NCBI GenBank assembly: GCA_019802505.1
Contig: JAFMOC010000087.1
Span: 1 to 64,000, forward strand
DNA from: Corydoras sp. C115
Taxonomy: Eukaryota; Chordata; Actinopteri; Siluriformes; Callichthyidae
Length of the DNA stretch: 64,000 nucleotides
Direction of reading: 5' to 3'
The translations under genes and the position numbers were made by a program. A model generated the notes under the pieces. The model saw only the letters and a list, made by a program, of their open reading frames with translations. It searched no databases and was not told the origin of the DNA. Below are positions 10,344 through 21,751 of the stretch, one piece after another (positions within the stretch are counted from its first letter, which is position 1; the number at the start of each line of letters is the position of its first letter).

Positions 10344-11968
10344 CAGTTGTGATCAAATTTATTCAACCCCCACTGAAATAAAGTGTTTTGGCCAGTTTGA
10401 CATTGATTTGGATAATTTCAGTCATCTTATTTACAATTATATCAAAGAGGCACTTATAAATTAGACAAATATAACATAATATTTATGATGGAATAACCAC
10501 AAATGTATTTACTGTGCTCACATCATTATCAGTTTTATTCAACCCCCTAGTGACATTATTTTTTAGTACTTAGTACAACATCCTTTTCCAGTTATGACAG
10601 CTTTCAAGCGTGAAGCATAGCTTGACACAAGTGTCTTGCAGCGACCTATGGGTATCTTAGCCCATTCTTCATGGGCAAAAGCCTCCAGTTCAGTCACATT
10701 CTTAGGCTTGCGCACTGCAACTGCCTTCTTTAGGTCCCACCAGAGGTTCTCAATTGGATTTAAGTCTGGTGATTGCGATGGCCACTCTAGAATGTTCCAG
10801 CCTTTCATGTTCAACCATGCTCTAGTGGACTTGGATGTGTGCTTCAGATCATTGTCCTGTTGGAAGGTCCAACGTCTCCCAAGCCGCAGGTTTGTGACTG
10901 ACTCCATCACATTTTCCTCCAAGATCTCCTGGTACTGAAGGGAATTCATGGTAACCCTGCACGACGTTGAAGCTTTCCTGTACCATTAGAAGCAAAACAG
11001 CCCCAAAGCATAATTGACCCCCCGCCATGCTTCACAGTAGGCAAGGTGTTCTTTTTGTTCATAAGCCTGGTTCTTCCTCCTCCAAACATAGCGCTGGTCC
11101 ATTGTCCCAAACAGTTCTAATTTAGTTTCATCTGACCCACAGTACACTGTCCCAAAACCTTTGTGGCTTGTCCACATGACTTTTGGCATACTGCAGTCGA
11201 CTTTTCTTGTTTCTTTGGAGTCAGCAAGGGGGTGCGCCTGGAGTTCTGGCATGGAGGTCTTCGTTATGCAGTGCGCGCCTTATTGTCTGAGCTGAAACTT
11301 CAGTGCCCACATCTGACAGGTCTTTTTTCAGTTCCTTAGCAGTCACGCGGGGATTTTTCTCCACATTAAGCTTCAGGTAGCGCACAGCAGTCGCGGTCAG
11401 GATCTTCTTTTTCTGCCACGACCAGGTAACGTTTCCACTGTGCCCTTTAACTTGAACTTGCGAATGATACTTCCGATAGTGTCTCTTGGAATATTTAACA
11501 ACTTCGCAATCTTTTTATATCCATTGCCATTCTTGTGAAGAGCAATAACCTCTTCTCTTGTCTTTTGGGACCATTCTCTTGCCTTCACCATGCTTGTAAA
11601 CACACCAGTAGATGTCTAGAAGGAGCTGAGTATCACAGTCCTTTTAAATCTGCCTAATTGGTGCTTATCATGCTTGATTGCTGCTCGTCGACATCCACAG
11701 GTGTTTTTCAATACCTGATTGAAAACACTGGAATGAACCTCTGTTCTTATGAGTGGTAGTTGTAAAGGGGTTGAATAATTGTGTCAATGAAGAAATCACA
11801 AAAAGGCCATTTAATACTTTATGACAAAAACAATTGATGCTATCTTAGTTGCATTTAGTTCTTTAACAAGTCCTTGTAAGATTTCATTATGAACACAATT
11901 ACAAATGTGCACTGAATTCCATAAAACCCTTCGCAGCATTGGGGGTTGAATAAATTTGATCACAACTG
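10344..11968 (-). mobile_element. Tc1/mariner-like DNA transposon, copy 1 (defective)
   Basis: A 1,625-bp element flanked by TA dinucleotides. Its ends, CAGTTGTGATCAAATTTATT and the reverse complement, match over about 29 bp. An inner repeat of the same motif (TTTATTCAACCCCCTAG near 10535, AGGGGTTGAATAAT near 11765) lies about 190 bp inside each end. This is the IR/DR layout known from fish Tc1 elements such as Sleeping Beauty, where the transposase binds both repeats. It sits next to CA/TA microsatellites. Copy 2 at 14038 is nearly identical over its whole length, so both insertions look recent. Confidence 0.96.
10563..11591 (-). pseudogene. Tc1-like transposase, several frameshifts
   Basis: From the start at 11591 it reads MVKAREWSQKTREEVIALHK, a paired-like helix-turn-helix DNA-binding domain, followed by the GRGRK hook. 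The catalytic domain shows SDETKLELFG, QQDNDLKHTS and PDLNPIENLW. There are 34 residues between the second Asp and the Glu, giving a DD34E transposase that cuts and pastes at TA sites. Compared with copy 2 there are extra bases near 10953-10965, 11048, 11135 and 11408, so the frame breaks repeatedly. Unlike copy 2, its N-terminus has no stop. A Pro in the usual QQDNDPKH motif is Leu here. Confidence 0.93.
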
Positions 11969-12235
11969 TATATATTAATTTTGCATACCTGTTTTTATTT
12001 ACTTAATTAATTGCAATAGGATTTTATATTTAGATTACAAAAAAATTGGCTCAGCGTCAATGAAATATAGTTAGCATCCAAGCAGAAGTGCAATCTATAA
12101 AATTATTTACATAAAGTACAGGAGTAACAGTGACAGGTGCTGCAATGAATAGTAATATGTATATACGTATATGCATAAATATAAACATGCCATATACATT
12201 TATCTATTAGTGAGATATACAGTAATAGATAATGG

Positions 12236-12237
<2 letters not shown>
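11969..12237. other. Unassigned AT-rich sequence right of Tc1 copy 1
   Basis: No gene. It contains several ATATAC/TATAT-type steps. Confidence 0.45.

Positions 12238-12311
<74 letters not shown>
12238..12311. repeat. (TA)n microsatellite
   Basis: Uninterrupted for about 74 bp and directly abutting a SINE-W tail. Confidence 0.95.
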
Positions 12312-12314
<3 letters not shown>

Positions 12315-12665
12315 TTCATTCATCCATTATCTCCCGCTTTATCCTCTATTAGGGTCGCGGTGGGGTTCCCCATGCCCATCCAGGGGAGAACGTTTCGGGT
12401 GCTGGGCAGATAGACCCAGGACAGGGCGCCAATCCATCGCTGGGCACACACTCACTCACACAGTTACACTCTATATGGGGCAATTTTTTGAGAATTCAAT
12501 TGACTTGATCCATGTTTTTGGACTGTGGGAGGAAACCGGAGAACCCGGAGGAAACCCACGCAGACACAGGGAGAACATGGAAACTCCACCCAGATGGGGA
12601 TTCGAACCGGGAATCCCCTAGCGCTGAGAGGCGAACGTGCTAACCACTAAGCCACCGTGCTGCCT
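12312..12665 (-). mobile_element. SINE-W copy, full length, TGAA-tail subfamily
   Basis: Starts (TTCA)n then TTATCTCCCGCTTTATCC; carries the diagnostic CAGATAGACCCAGG and GCGGTGGGGTTCC. Both sides are TA microsatellite. Confidence 0.92.
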
Positions 12666-12783
12666 ATATATATATATAAATATTTTTTATTTATATCTAT
12701 TACAGTCATATTTTATATTTAAAAAAGATTCTTGAATTTGAATCAATAAATTATCTTTCTGTCTCTCTGTCTGATATAGAGTA

Positions 12784-12786
<3 letters not shown>

Positions 12787-12843
<57 letters not shown>
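12787..12843. repeat. (TG)n microsatellite
   Basis: Uninterrupted TG run of about 57 bp. Confidence 0.95.
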
Positions 12844-12846
<3 letters not shown>

Positions 12847-13477
12847 ATCTACATGAGGTAGCATCTGCTAAGAAAGCATGCTATGGCAGTTATGATGAGT
12901 CAATCTCCTCTTAGAGAATCAAATTTGTTTGCATCCCCCTTTTGAAATGACATTAGTGAAGCTGGCAGGTGCAGGAGGGAGGAGCAATGACAAAAACAAG
13001 ATGGAATCACAGAGCAAAAAAAACCCAACATATTGCAAAGCTGAAGTTGACTGGGAGAATATATTTCCCATTTTTATAAAGTAATAAAGGGCGGCAAGAC
13101 ACTGGTTCTGGTAGTAAGCTCTCTCTTTTGATATTGCTTTGTTACTTTCATTTAGCAGGGGGATGTGAAAAGCCTTTATGTCACTTAAGTTTGAAATTGT
13201 ATATGTGTAGCCATTAGAATACATCCAATACGTATATCAGATGGGCATTCCATGAATGAATGAATAAAGGGTTGGTGGTTGAATATATTTGAATTGATAG
13301 ATAGATGTTTAGATATATGAATGGATGGATGGATGAAATAAGTGGATCGATATTTATCTGAATTAATAAAAAATAACAAACAGCTTAATTTCACACATGC
13401 CTCAATAACTGATGAATGTTTGTACACCATATAGTGGTATGTATATATAGTTAAATAAATAATATATAATACAAATA
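12844..13477. other. Unassigned intronic sequence
   Basis: Short ATGG and GAATGAAT runs near 13255-13335; no gene recognised. Confidence 0.45.
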
Positions 13478-13833
13478 GGCGGCACGGTGGCTTAGTGGTT
13501 AGCACGTTCGCCTCTCAGCACTAGGGATTCCCGTTTCGAATCCCCATCTGAGTGGAGTTTCCATGTTCTCCCTGTGTCTGCGTGGGTTTTCTCTGGGTTC
13601 TCCGGTTTCCTCCCACAGTCCAAAAACATGGATCAAGTCAATTGAGTTCTCCAAATTGCTCCATATAGAGTGTGTCTGTGTGTGTGAGTGAGTGTGTGTT
13701 CAGCGATAGATTGGCACACTGTCCTGGGTGTATCTGCCCAGCACTCGAAACGCTCTCCCCTGGATGTGCATGGAGAACCCCCCCCCCCGCAACCCTGATG
13801 TAGGATAAAGCGGAAGATAATGAATGGATGGAT
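13478..13833 (+). mobile_element. SINE-W copy, full length, ATGG tail
   Basis: Head GGCGGCACGGTGGCTTAGTG; B box changed to GTTTCGAATCC; 10-base C run at 13780-13789. Confidence 0.92.
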
Positions 13834-13960
13834 ATATATATTCATTATATATAATATTTGTATAGTATATATGTATATATTTTATTCATTTTCTTTAGTT
13901 TGTGTATTGCAGCAGCCAATGCAGATATATTGCAAAGCAAAATACTAAGAGATAATGAGC

Positions 13961-13990
13961 ATATATATATATATATATATATATATTATA

Positions 13991-14037
<47 letters not shown>
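13961..14037. repeat. (TA)n microsatellite invaded by Tc1 copy 2
   Basis: TA run with an ATACTGTA interruption; the transposon's TA target is its last repeat. Confidence 0.93.
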
Positions 14038-14040
<3 letters not shown>

Positions 14041-15645
14041 TTGTGATCAAATTTATTCAACCCCCACTGAAATAAAGTGTTTTGGCCAGTTTGACATTGA
14101 TTTGGATCATTTCAGTCATCTTATTTACAATTATATCAAAGAGGCACTTATAAATTAGACAAATATAACATAATATTTATGATGGAATAACCACAAATGT
14201 CTTTACTGTGCTCACATCATTATCAGTTTTATTCAACCCCCTAGTGACATTATTTTTCAGTACTTAGTACAACATCCTTTTCCAGTTATGACAGCTTTCA
14301 AGCGTGAAGCATAGCTTGACACAAGTGTCTTGCAGCGACCTATGGGTATCTTAGCCCATTCTTCATGGGCAAAAGCCTCCAGTTCAGTCACATTCTTAGG
14401 CTTGCGCACTGCAACTGCCTTCTTTAGGTCCCACCAGAGGTTCTCAATTGGATTTAAGTCTGGTGATTGCGATGGCCACTCTAGAATGTTCCAGCCTTTC
14501 ATGTTCAACCATGCTCTAGTGGACTTGGATGTGTGCTTCGGATCATTGTCCTGTTGGAAGGTCCAATGTCTCCCAAGCCGCAGGTTTGTGACTGACTCCA
14601 TCACATTTTCCTCCAAGATCTCCTGGTACTGAAGGGAATTCATGGTACCCTGCACACGTTGAAGCTTTCCTGTACCATTAGAAGCAAAACAGCCCCAAAG
14701 CATAATTGACCCCCCGCCATGCTTCACAGTAGGCAAGGTGTTATTTTGTTCATAAGCCTGGTTCTTCCTCCTCCAAACATAGCGCTGGTCCATTGTCCCA
14801 AACAGTTCTAATTTAGTTTCATCTGACCACAGTACACTGTCCCAAAACCTTTGTGGCTTGTCCACATGACTTTTGGCATACTGCAGTCGACTTTTCTTTG
14901 GCATACTGCAGTGCGCCTGGGAGTTCTGGCATGGAGGTCTTCGTTATGCAGTGCGCGCCTTATTGTCTGAGCTGAAACTTCAGTGCCCACATCTGACAGG
15001 TCTTTTTTCAGTTCCTTAGCAGTCACGCGGGGATTTTTCTCCACATTACGCTTCAGGTAGCGCACAGCAGTCGCGGTCAGGATCTTCTTTCTGCCACGAC
15101 CAGGTAACGTTTCCACTGTGCCCTTTAACTTGAACTTGCGAATGATACTTCCGATAGTGTCTCTTGGAATATTTAACAACTTCGCAATCTTTTTATATCC
15201 ATTGCCATTCTTGTGAAGAGCAATAACCTATTCTCTTGTCTTCTGGGACCATTCTCTTGCCTTCACCATGCTTGTAAACACACCAGTAGATGTCTAGAAG
15301 GAGCTGAGTATCACAGTCCTTTTAAATCTGCCTAATTGGTGCTTATCATGCTTGATTGCTGCTCGTTGACATCCACAGGTGTTTTCAATACCTGATTGAA
15401 AACACTGGAATGAACCTCTGTTCTTATGAGTGGTAGTTGTAAAGGGGTTGAATAATTGTGTCAATGAAGAAATCACAAAAAGGCCATTTAATACTTTATG
15501 ACAAAAACAATTGATGCTATCTTAGTTGCATTTAGTTATTTAACAAGTCCTTGTAAGATTTCATTATGAACACAATTACAAATGTGCACTGAATTCCATA
15601 AAACCCTTCGCAGCATTGGGGGTTGAATAAATTTGATCACAACTG
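14038..15645 (-). mobile_element. Tc1/mariner-like DNA transposon, copy 2 (defective)
   Basis: A 1,608-bp element inserted at TA within a (TA)n microsatellite on the left, followed by TATATATG on the right. Both termini carry the same 29-bp inverted repeat as copy 1, with matching inner repeats near 14229 and 15440. It has the same orientation as copy 1 and lies 2 kb away. Confidence 0.96.
14257..15269 (-). pseudogene. Tc1-like transposase, nonsense codon plus local duplication
   Basis: The start codon is at 15267-15269. Codon 14 (15228-15230) is TAG where copy 1 has GAG. A second break near 14887-14911 is a short duplication of TTTGGCATACTGCAG that shifts the frame between the DNA-binding and catalytic halves. 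Downstream the catalytic domain is intact for 215 codons: SDETKLELFG, HGGGSIMLWGCF, QQDNDPKHTS and PDLNPIENLWW (DD34E). An internal restart could express only a catalytic fragment lacking DNA binding, so the element should be unable to move itself. Confidence 0.94.
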
Positions 15646-15661
15646 TATATATGTATATATA

Positions 15662-15694
<33 letters not shown>

Positions 15695-15695
15695 C
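15646..15695. repeat. TA-rich microsatellite
   Basis: TATATATG then an uninterrupted TA stretch, continuing the invaded microsatellite to the right of Tc1 copy 2. Confidence 0.85.
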
Positions 15696-15764
15696 AAATA
15701 TATGTATAATAATAAATACTGTTATACTATAAAATATATATATAAGAGAACATAGAAATGAGTG

Positions 15765-15766
<2 letters not shown>

Positions 15767-15816
<50 letters not shown>

Positions 15817-15860
15817 ACTCTCTCACTCACTCTCTCTCTCCATCTCTCTCTCTCTCTCTT
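15767..15860. repeat. (CT)n microsatellite
   Basis: CT repeat with CACT interruptions; the opposite strand gives a spurious Arg-Glu polymer. Confidence 0.95.
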
Positions 15861-16212
15861 AATTATGAACAATTATGAAGCCAAACGTGTGATTTTTCCA
15901 GCGGTGAGCTTAACCTACCCGTGCTCCTAACAGCACACAATGATAAAGCGGACTAAGCTGACCAGCGAGCTAACTGAGCTAAATATATAGCAGGAGCTTA
16001 AATTAGTAAACACTTGATCAATGCTAAGTGCACAGTGGCTCAACGATTAGTGTTCCTGCTTCAGAGCAAGGTCTTTTGGTTTAATTCCTGGAAGGACAAA
16101 GTCTTTATTGTGAAGGTCTTTATTTCCTCCGAATGCACTGATTCCTCTAACAATTCTGAAACATGCTCGTACATAAACAAGCATTATATCTTGGAGAGAT
16201 TGTCAGACAACA

Positions 16213-16216
<4 letters not shown>
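15861..16216. other. Unassigned; possible decayed tRNA-derived SINE at 16025-16105
   Basis: GCACAGTGGCTCAACGATTAG followed by TTGGTTTAATTCC resembles degraded A and B boxes of a DANA-type head. The rest is unrecognised. Confidence 0.4.

Positions 16217-16262
<46 letters not shown>
16217..16262. repeat. (CA)n microsatellite
   Basis: Uninterrupted CA run. Confidence 0.95.
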
Positions 16263-16264
<2 letters not shown>

Positions 16265-16453
16265 CTATACATATACACACACATGCATATAAATGATATA
16301 TACAGTAATAGGATATAGGTTATTATAGACATATACATATGCATGAATGTAAACATGTAAATGAAACAGATACTGTAATAGATTAGTAGATGATTTATGT
16401 ATGTATTAAGTCTATAAAGATTACATATACAGTATATGTATATATGTAAAAGA

Positions 16454-16668
16454 TCAGGGTGGAGTTTCCATGTTCTCCCCGTGTCCGTGTGGGTTTCCTC
16501 CCACAGTCCAAAAACTTGCCCAAATTGCCCCATATAGAGTGTGTCCGTGTGAGTGAGTGTGTGTCCAGTGATAGATTGGCACCCTGTCCTGGGTGTATCT
16601 GCCCAGCGCCCGAAATGTTCTCCCCTGGATGGGCATGGGGAATCCACCCGCGACCTTAGAAGAGCCCT
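16454..16668 (+). mobile_element. SINE-W fragment, truncated at both ends
   Basis: Begins at CAGGGTGGAGTTTCC and stops at CGCGACCTTAGAAGAGCCC. An internal deletion removes CGGGTTCTCCGG. A (TA) spacer separates it from the oppositely oriented copy at 16682. Confidence 0.88.
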
Positions 16669-16681
16669 ATATATATATATA

Positions 16682-17040
16682 TCCATCCATCCATCCATCC
16701 ATTATCTTCCGCTTCATCCTATATCAGGGTCGCGGGGTGGTTCCCCATGTCCATGCAGGGGAGAACATTTCGGGCGCTGGGCTGATACACCCAGGACAGG
16801 ATGCCAATCTATCACTGGACACACTCACTCACATAGACACGCACACAGACACACTCTATATGGGGCAATTTGGAGAACTCAATTGACCTCGATCCATGTT
16901 TTTGGACTGTGGGAGGAAACCGGTGAACCCGGAGGAAACACACGTGGACATGGGGAGAACATGGAAACTCCACCCAGATGGGGATTCGAACCGGAAATCC
17001 CTAGCGCTGAGAGGAGAACATGCCAACCACTAAGCCACCC
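16682..17040 (-). mobile_element. SINE-W copy, full length, ATGG tail
   Basis: (ATCC)n tail on the left, B box intact as GGATTCGAACC on this strand, head ends CTAAGCCACCC. Confidence 0.92.
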
Positions 17041-17046
<6 letters not shown>

Positions 17047-17095
<49 letters not shown>

Positions 17096-17121
17096 TATTA
17101 TTATTATTATTATTATTATTT
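17047..17121. repeat. (AAT)n followed by (ATT)n, self-complementary
   Basis: About sixteen AAT units pass directly into about nine ATT units, so the two halves can fold on each other. Confidence 0.95.
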
Positions 17122-17562
17122 ATTTTTTTTACTAACCCTGTGCATGACCAGTCCTCTTAGTAAAGGTTTCTTTGCATATGTTTTGGTTTGTAATTCAAGC
17201 ACCCTGTAGTTATGATATTACGATTGTGAAATTATTTAACAACTAATTGAATATTTTGCAGTGGTGTAGAATCTGCCTAATAATTCCAACAAAAACTCTG
17301 TTTTATTAGTAAACACGGAGCATCGGCAGGCAACTTGTCAACCCAGCATGTTCCTCATAATTACATCCTAATGAATCAGGAAATGCATCGAACCGTTCCG
17401 TGTCAAATTGTCAGAGACTCATGAATAATGAAGATTTAAGATAAACACAACAAATTCACATGTGGGTGGCATGGTGGCTCTGTCCTCGGTACAGAATCAA
17501 ATCCTGCCTGGCTCAGAATCTCATCAACAAATTTCTGCACTGATTGCAATTTTATGACTGTG

Positions 17563-17603
<41 letters not shown>

Positions 17604-18065
17604 AACCTGCAGATTGTCTTAGAAGCCTTGCACATCTGATATGTCTGCCCATGCCAAAATTGGCCCGTTCCCACGTTTCCTTTGACCGCCTCGGCTGTCG
17701 GCAAGCAATGATTTCGACTGCAGATTGTTTTGTTTGCGAGTAAAAAGGTCCTGTTTAAGACCGTCCAACAATTTACTTCCCGAACTCCCAAACACATGAG
17801 TCTTGTCTAAAGCGATTCCAGCCATTCTTCCTCACGTCTTCCACTTGTAGTAGTAGAGTGATACAAAGCATTATTCTGCACCCTGTATTTTCACTCTCCC
17901 TTGCTTTTTCTCACCCTTCTCCCTGAGGCAGTGTGAGTTGCAGTAAGTGGGTGTTTCACAAATGGCTGCCAAATCTTTCCAAACATACAAGCTTTTGGTG
18001 TAAATCTAGCTTTAAGCCTTAACACGAAGCTCTATTTAATGTTCACTCCTCTCACAAACTATGAC
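17122..18065. other. Unassigned; (TG)n at 17565-17602
   Basis: GGGTGGCATGGTGGCTCTGTC near 17464 looks like a decayed SINE head. The remainder is unique-looking intron. Confidence 0.45.
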
Positions 18066-19103
18066 ATCCATCCATCCATCCATCATCTTCCACTTTATCC
18101 TCTACTAGAATCGGGGGGGGTTCCCCCATGCCCATCCAGGGGAGAACGTTTCGGGCGCTGGGCAGATACACCCAGAACAGGGCGCCAATCTATCGCTGGA
18201 CACACACTAAATCACAAAGACACTCTATATGGGGTGATTTAGAGAATTCAATTGACTTGAGCCATGTGTTTGGACTGTGGGAGGAAACCGGAGAACCCGG
18301 AGGAAACCCACGCGGACACGGGGAGAACATGGAAACTCCACCCAGATTGGGATTCGAACCGGGAATCCCCAGTGCTGTATTAACCCTGTGTTCTGACCCA
18401 AACTATTAAGTTGGGAAGTGTTCCATCCATTATCTTCAGCTTTATCCTCTACTCGCGTCGCGGGGGGGGTTCCCCATGCCCATCCAGGGGAGAACGTTTC
18501 GGGCGCTGGGCAGATACACCCAGAACAGGGCGCCAATCTATCGCTGGACACACACTGATTCACACAGACACACTCTATATGGGGCAATTTGGAGAACTCA
18601 GTTGACTTGATCCATGTTTTTGGACTGTGGGAGGAAACCGGAGAACCCGGAGGAAACCCACGCGGACACGGGGAGAACATGGAAACTCCACCCAGATTGG
18701 GATTCGAACCGGGAATCCCCAGTGCTGTATTAACCCTGTGTTCTGACTTCAACTATTAAGTTGGGAAGTGTTCCATCCATTATCTTCAGGTTTATCCTCT
18801 ATTAGGGTCGCGGGGGGAGCCCATCCAGGGGAGAACGTTTCGGGCGCTGGGCAGATACACCCAGAACAGGACGCCAATCTATCGCTGGACACACACTGAA
18901 TCACACAGACACACTCTATATGGGGCAATTTGGAGAATTCTATTGACTTGATTCATGTTTTTGGACTTTGGGACGAAACCGTGAACTCGGAGGAAACCCA
19001 CGCGGACACGGGGAGAACATGGAAACTCCACCCAGATTTGGAATCGAACCTGAATCCCCAGTGCTGAGAGGAGAACATGCTAACCACTAAGCCACAGTGC
19101 CAC
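18066..19103 (-). mobile_element. SINE-W head-to-tail trimer
   Basis: Three units share one orientation with a 350-bp period. In transcription order, a full-headed unit (18773-19103) comes first, then linker 18728-18772, a headless unit (18423-18727), linker 18378-18422, and a headless unit ending in (ATGG)n at 18066. The headless units both break at the same base (after CAGTGCTG). The two linkers differ at only a few bases and match the dimer linker at 7110. Confidence 0.93.
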
Positions 19104-19738
19104 ATTGGGACGTGTTGATGAGTGAAATGAAAGGTAGAAGTTTTAAATTTTTAATCATGGAATTTGTAGGTTTTTTGTGATGTTTATGTGGGAGATGCTC
19201 CAGCTATTCGACTTTCTCAGACGCTGGTGAATTTATAACAGCATGTCACCTCCTCAGCTTGCCGTGTCACCATCCAGTCCCTATCCTCTTTAAAAACATG
19301 TTTATTCGTCAGTGTTTTCTGCTGTGAAAAAAAAAAAAACATTTAAGAAACGAGAATATTTTATTGGAAGGGTTCTGGAGGGTTTCCAGTGGCTTACAAA
19401 GTTTTTACAGGTGTATGTATATATAAAAATACAAACGTGTACATTTATTTTAGTCGCTTATGCCTCCTCATTTGCCCCAACCAGCCATTATGAATGGTTG
19501 CCATGGTAACTGACAAGTGTAATAGGCGCCACTTTTCCGAGCGTAGTGAGGGCAATCAAACACAGCACCATGATGTGATATACATGCCATGCTGTTTATA
19601 TTAGGAAAGTCAATTTCAGCGTCTTGACCTTATCCTATTACTTATCCGGTTGTGAGATCAGCACAATGACCATGGGACGGCTGAAGAAGGTCATTTTGTT
19701 GTTAGAAAGGCTTTCATTCATCCTCACATTCAAATATT
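19104..19738. other. Unassigned intronic sequence
   Basis: No gene or repeat family recognised. Confidence 0.45.
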
Positions 19739-19750
19739 TTAGGGAAATTA

Positions 19751-20106
19751 TTCATTCATTCATTCATTCATTATCTCCCGCTTTATCCTCTATTAGGGTC
19801 ACGGTGGGGTTCCCCATGCCCATCCAGGGGAGAACGTCTCGGGCGCTGGGCAGATAGACCCAGGACAGGGCGCCAATCCATCGCTGGGCACACACTCACT
19901 CACACAGACACACTCTATATGGGGCAATTTGGAGAATTCAATTGACTTGATCCATGTTTTTGGACTGTGGGAGGAAACCGGAGAACCCGGAGGAAACCCA
20001 CGCAGACACGGGGAGAACATGGAAACTCCACCCAGATGGGGAATTCGAACCGGGAATCCTTAGTGCTGAGAGGAGAACGTGCTAACCACTAAGCCACCGT
20101 GCCGCC
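19751..20106 (-). mobile_element. SINE-W copy with clear target-site duplication, TGAA subfamily
   Basis: TTAGGGAAATTA occurs at 19739-19750 and 20107-20118. The tail (TTCA)n and the GATAGACCCAGG variant mark the subfamily. Confidence 0.94.
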
Positions 20107-20148
20107 TTAGGGAAATTAATATATTTAAAAATCATTAATGAGACTAGT

Positions 20149-20283
20149 GTCCAGCGATAGATTGGCGTCCTGTCCTGGATGTATCTGTCCAGCGCCCGAG
20201 ACGTTCTCCCCTGGATGGACATGGAGAACCCCCCTCCACGACCCTAGTAGAGGATAATGCAGAAGATGATGGATGGATGGATT
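20149..20283 (+). mobile_element. SINE-W 3' end only
   Basis: Starts at GTGTCCAGCGATAGATTGG and ends in (ATGG)n: a 5'-truncated insertion. Confidence 0.88.
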
Positions 20284-20357
20284 AATGAGACTAATAGGTC
20301 AATAATAGGCATTTCTTTTATGCTTCTGTCAAGTATGTGTGAACATGTACATGCTTT

Positions 20358-20399
<42 letters not shown>
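20358..20399. repeat. (CA)n microsatellite
   Basis: Uninterrupted CA run. Confidence 0.95.
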
Positions 20400-20402
<3 letters not shown>

Positions 20403-20476
20403 TTTGTATGTATTTACAAATGTTTTAATTCTTAGAGTTACTGATAATATAAAATCATATTTAATAAACTGTACTA

Positions 20477-20823
20477 GGGTGGCATGGTGCTTAGTGGTTA
20501 GCATGTTCTCCTCTCAGCGCTAGAGATTCCCGGTTCGAATCCCAATCTGGGTGGAGTTTCCATGTTCTTCCCGTGTCCGCGTGGGTTTCCTCCGGGTTCT
20601 CCGGTTTCCTCCCACAGTCCAAAAAACATGGATCAAGTCAATTGAGTTCTCCAAATTGCCCCATATAGAGGTCTGTGTGAGTGAGTGTGTACCCAGTGAT
20701 AGATTGGCGTCCTGTCCTGGCTGTATCTGCCCAGGGCCCGAAACGTTCTCCCCTGGATGTGCATGGGGAACCCCCTCCGCGACCCTGGTAGAGGATAAAG
20801 TGGAAGATAATGGATGGATGGAT
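20477..20823 (+). mobile_element. SINE-W copy, full length, ATGG tail
   Basis: Head GGGTGGCATGGTGCTTAGTG, with a one-base loss in the A box. It is immediately followed by another copy at 20828. Confidence 0.92.
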
Positions 20824-20827
20824 AGTC

Positions 20828-21123
20828 GGGCGGTACGGTGGCTTAGTGGTTAGCATGTTCTCCTCTCAGTGCCAGGCATCTAAGTTCGGATCCCAATCTG
20901 GGTGGAGTTTCCATGTCCTCCCCGTGTCCGCATGAGGTTCCTCCGGGTTCTCGGTTTCCTCACACAGTCCAAAAACATGGATCAAGGTCAATTGAGTTCT
21001 CCAAATTGCCCCATATACAGTAGAGTGCGTCCGTGTGATTAAGTATGTGTCCAGCAATAGACTGGCGTCCTGTCCTGGGTGTATCTACCCAACGCCCGAA
21101 ACGTTCTCCCCTGGATGGGCAAG
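20828..21123 (+). mobile_element. SINE-W copy, 3' truncated
   Basis: Complete head GGGCGGTACGGTGGCTTAGT, but it ends abruptly at CCCCTGGATGGGCAAG without a tail. Confidence 0.9.
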
Positions 21124-21750
21124 TGTTCTGTATATCTGTGTATCTCTCATTCACAATGAACTCTGTGGAGAGCAAGACAGAAAGACAGTGATAGAGAAAA
21201 AAAAAATCTTCAAATCAAAACTGCTGGCTCAGATTAAAAATACAGACTTGAAAAACAAACAAAACGCTGCTAGACATGACTGCTCAGTTTTTTTTTTTAT
21301 TGTACAGATGGAGATATGAGTTGCATTAAGACTGGCATCATAAAGAACATGGTTTATTGTGTTGAATTTAATAGACACTGTTACCATGGATACGTTTGAT
21401 TTACACGGAGATTTTTAACTATGGGCTTTGGAATGCTGCAGTGACTCACTCACACACTGTCACATCTCATTCTGCTTTAGCCATCGTCGATCTCTACCTA
21501 ATAAGCAGGATTTCTCTCGGTTTCTCTCGATCGCACTTAAATAAGAAAACCTTAATCGCGTAAACACAGTAATCTTGTTTTTAAAACTTTGAGATTTGAT
21601 AATTATGCGGTATTGAATTATGAAATGCCCCTACAGGGAAGTGCCTGCAATGGAATCCTGTTATCAGTCAAATTATGAAGTCTTGCATAAGCTAAATCAG
21701 AAGAAGAGAACCTTTTTACGAATATAGCATTCACACTTCTTAAGGGAACA
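21124..21750. other. Unassigned intronic sequence
   Basis: No gene or repeat family recognised. Confidence 0.45.
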
Positions 21751-21751
21751 T

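Noticed and set aside
18225..18752. Recurring peptide with GLWEETGEPGGNPRGHGENM in dozens of open frames
   Set aside because: Translation of the SINE-W body in both orientations. Frames drift between copies, and the tRNA-type promoter shows a non-coding element.
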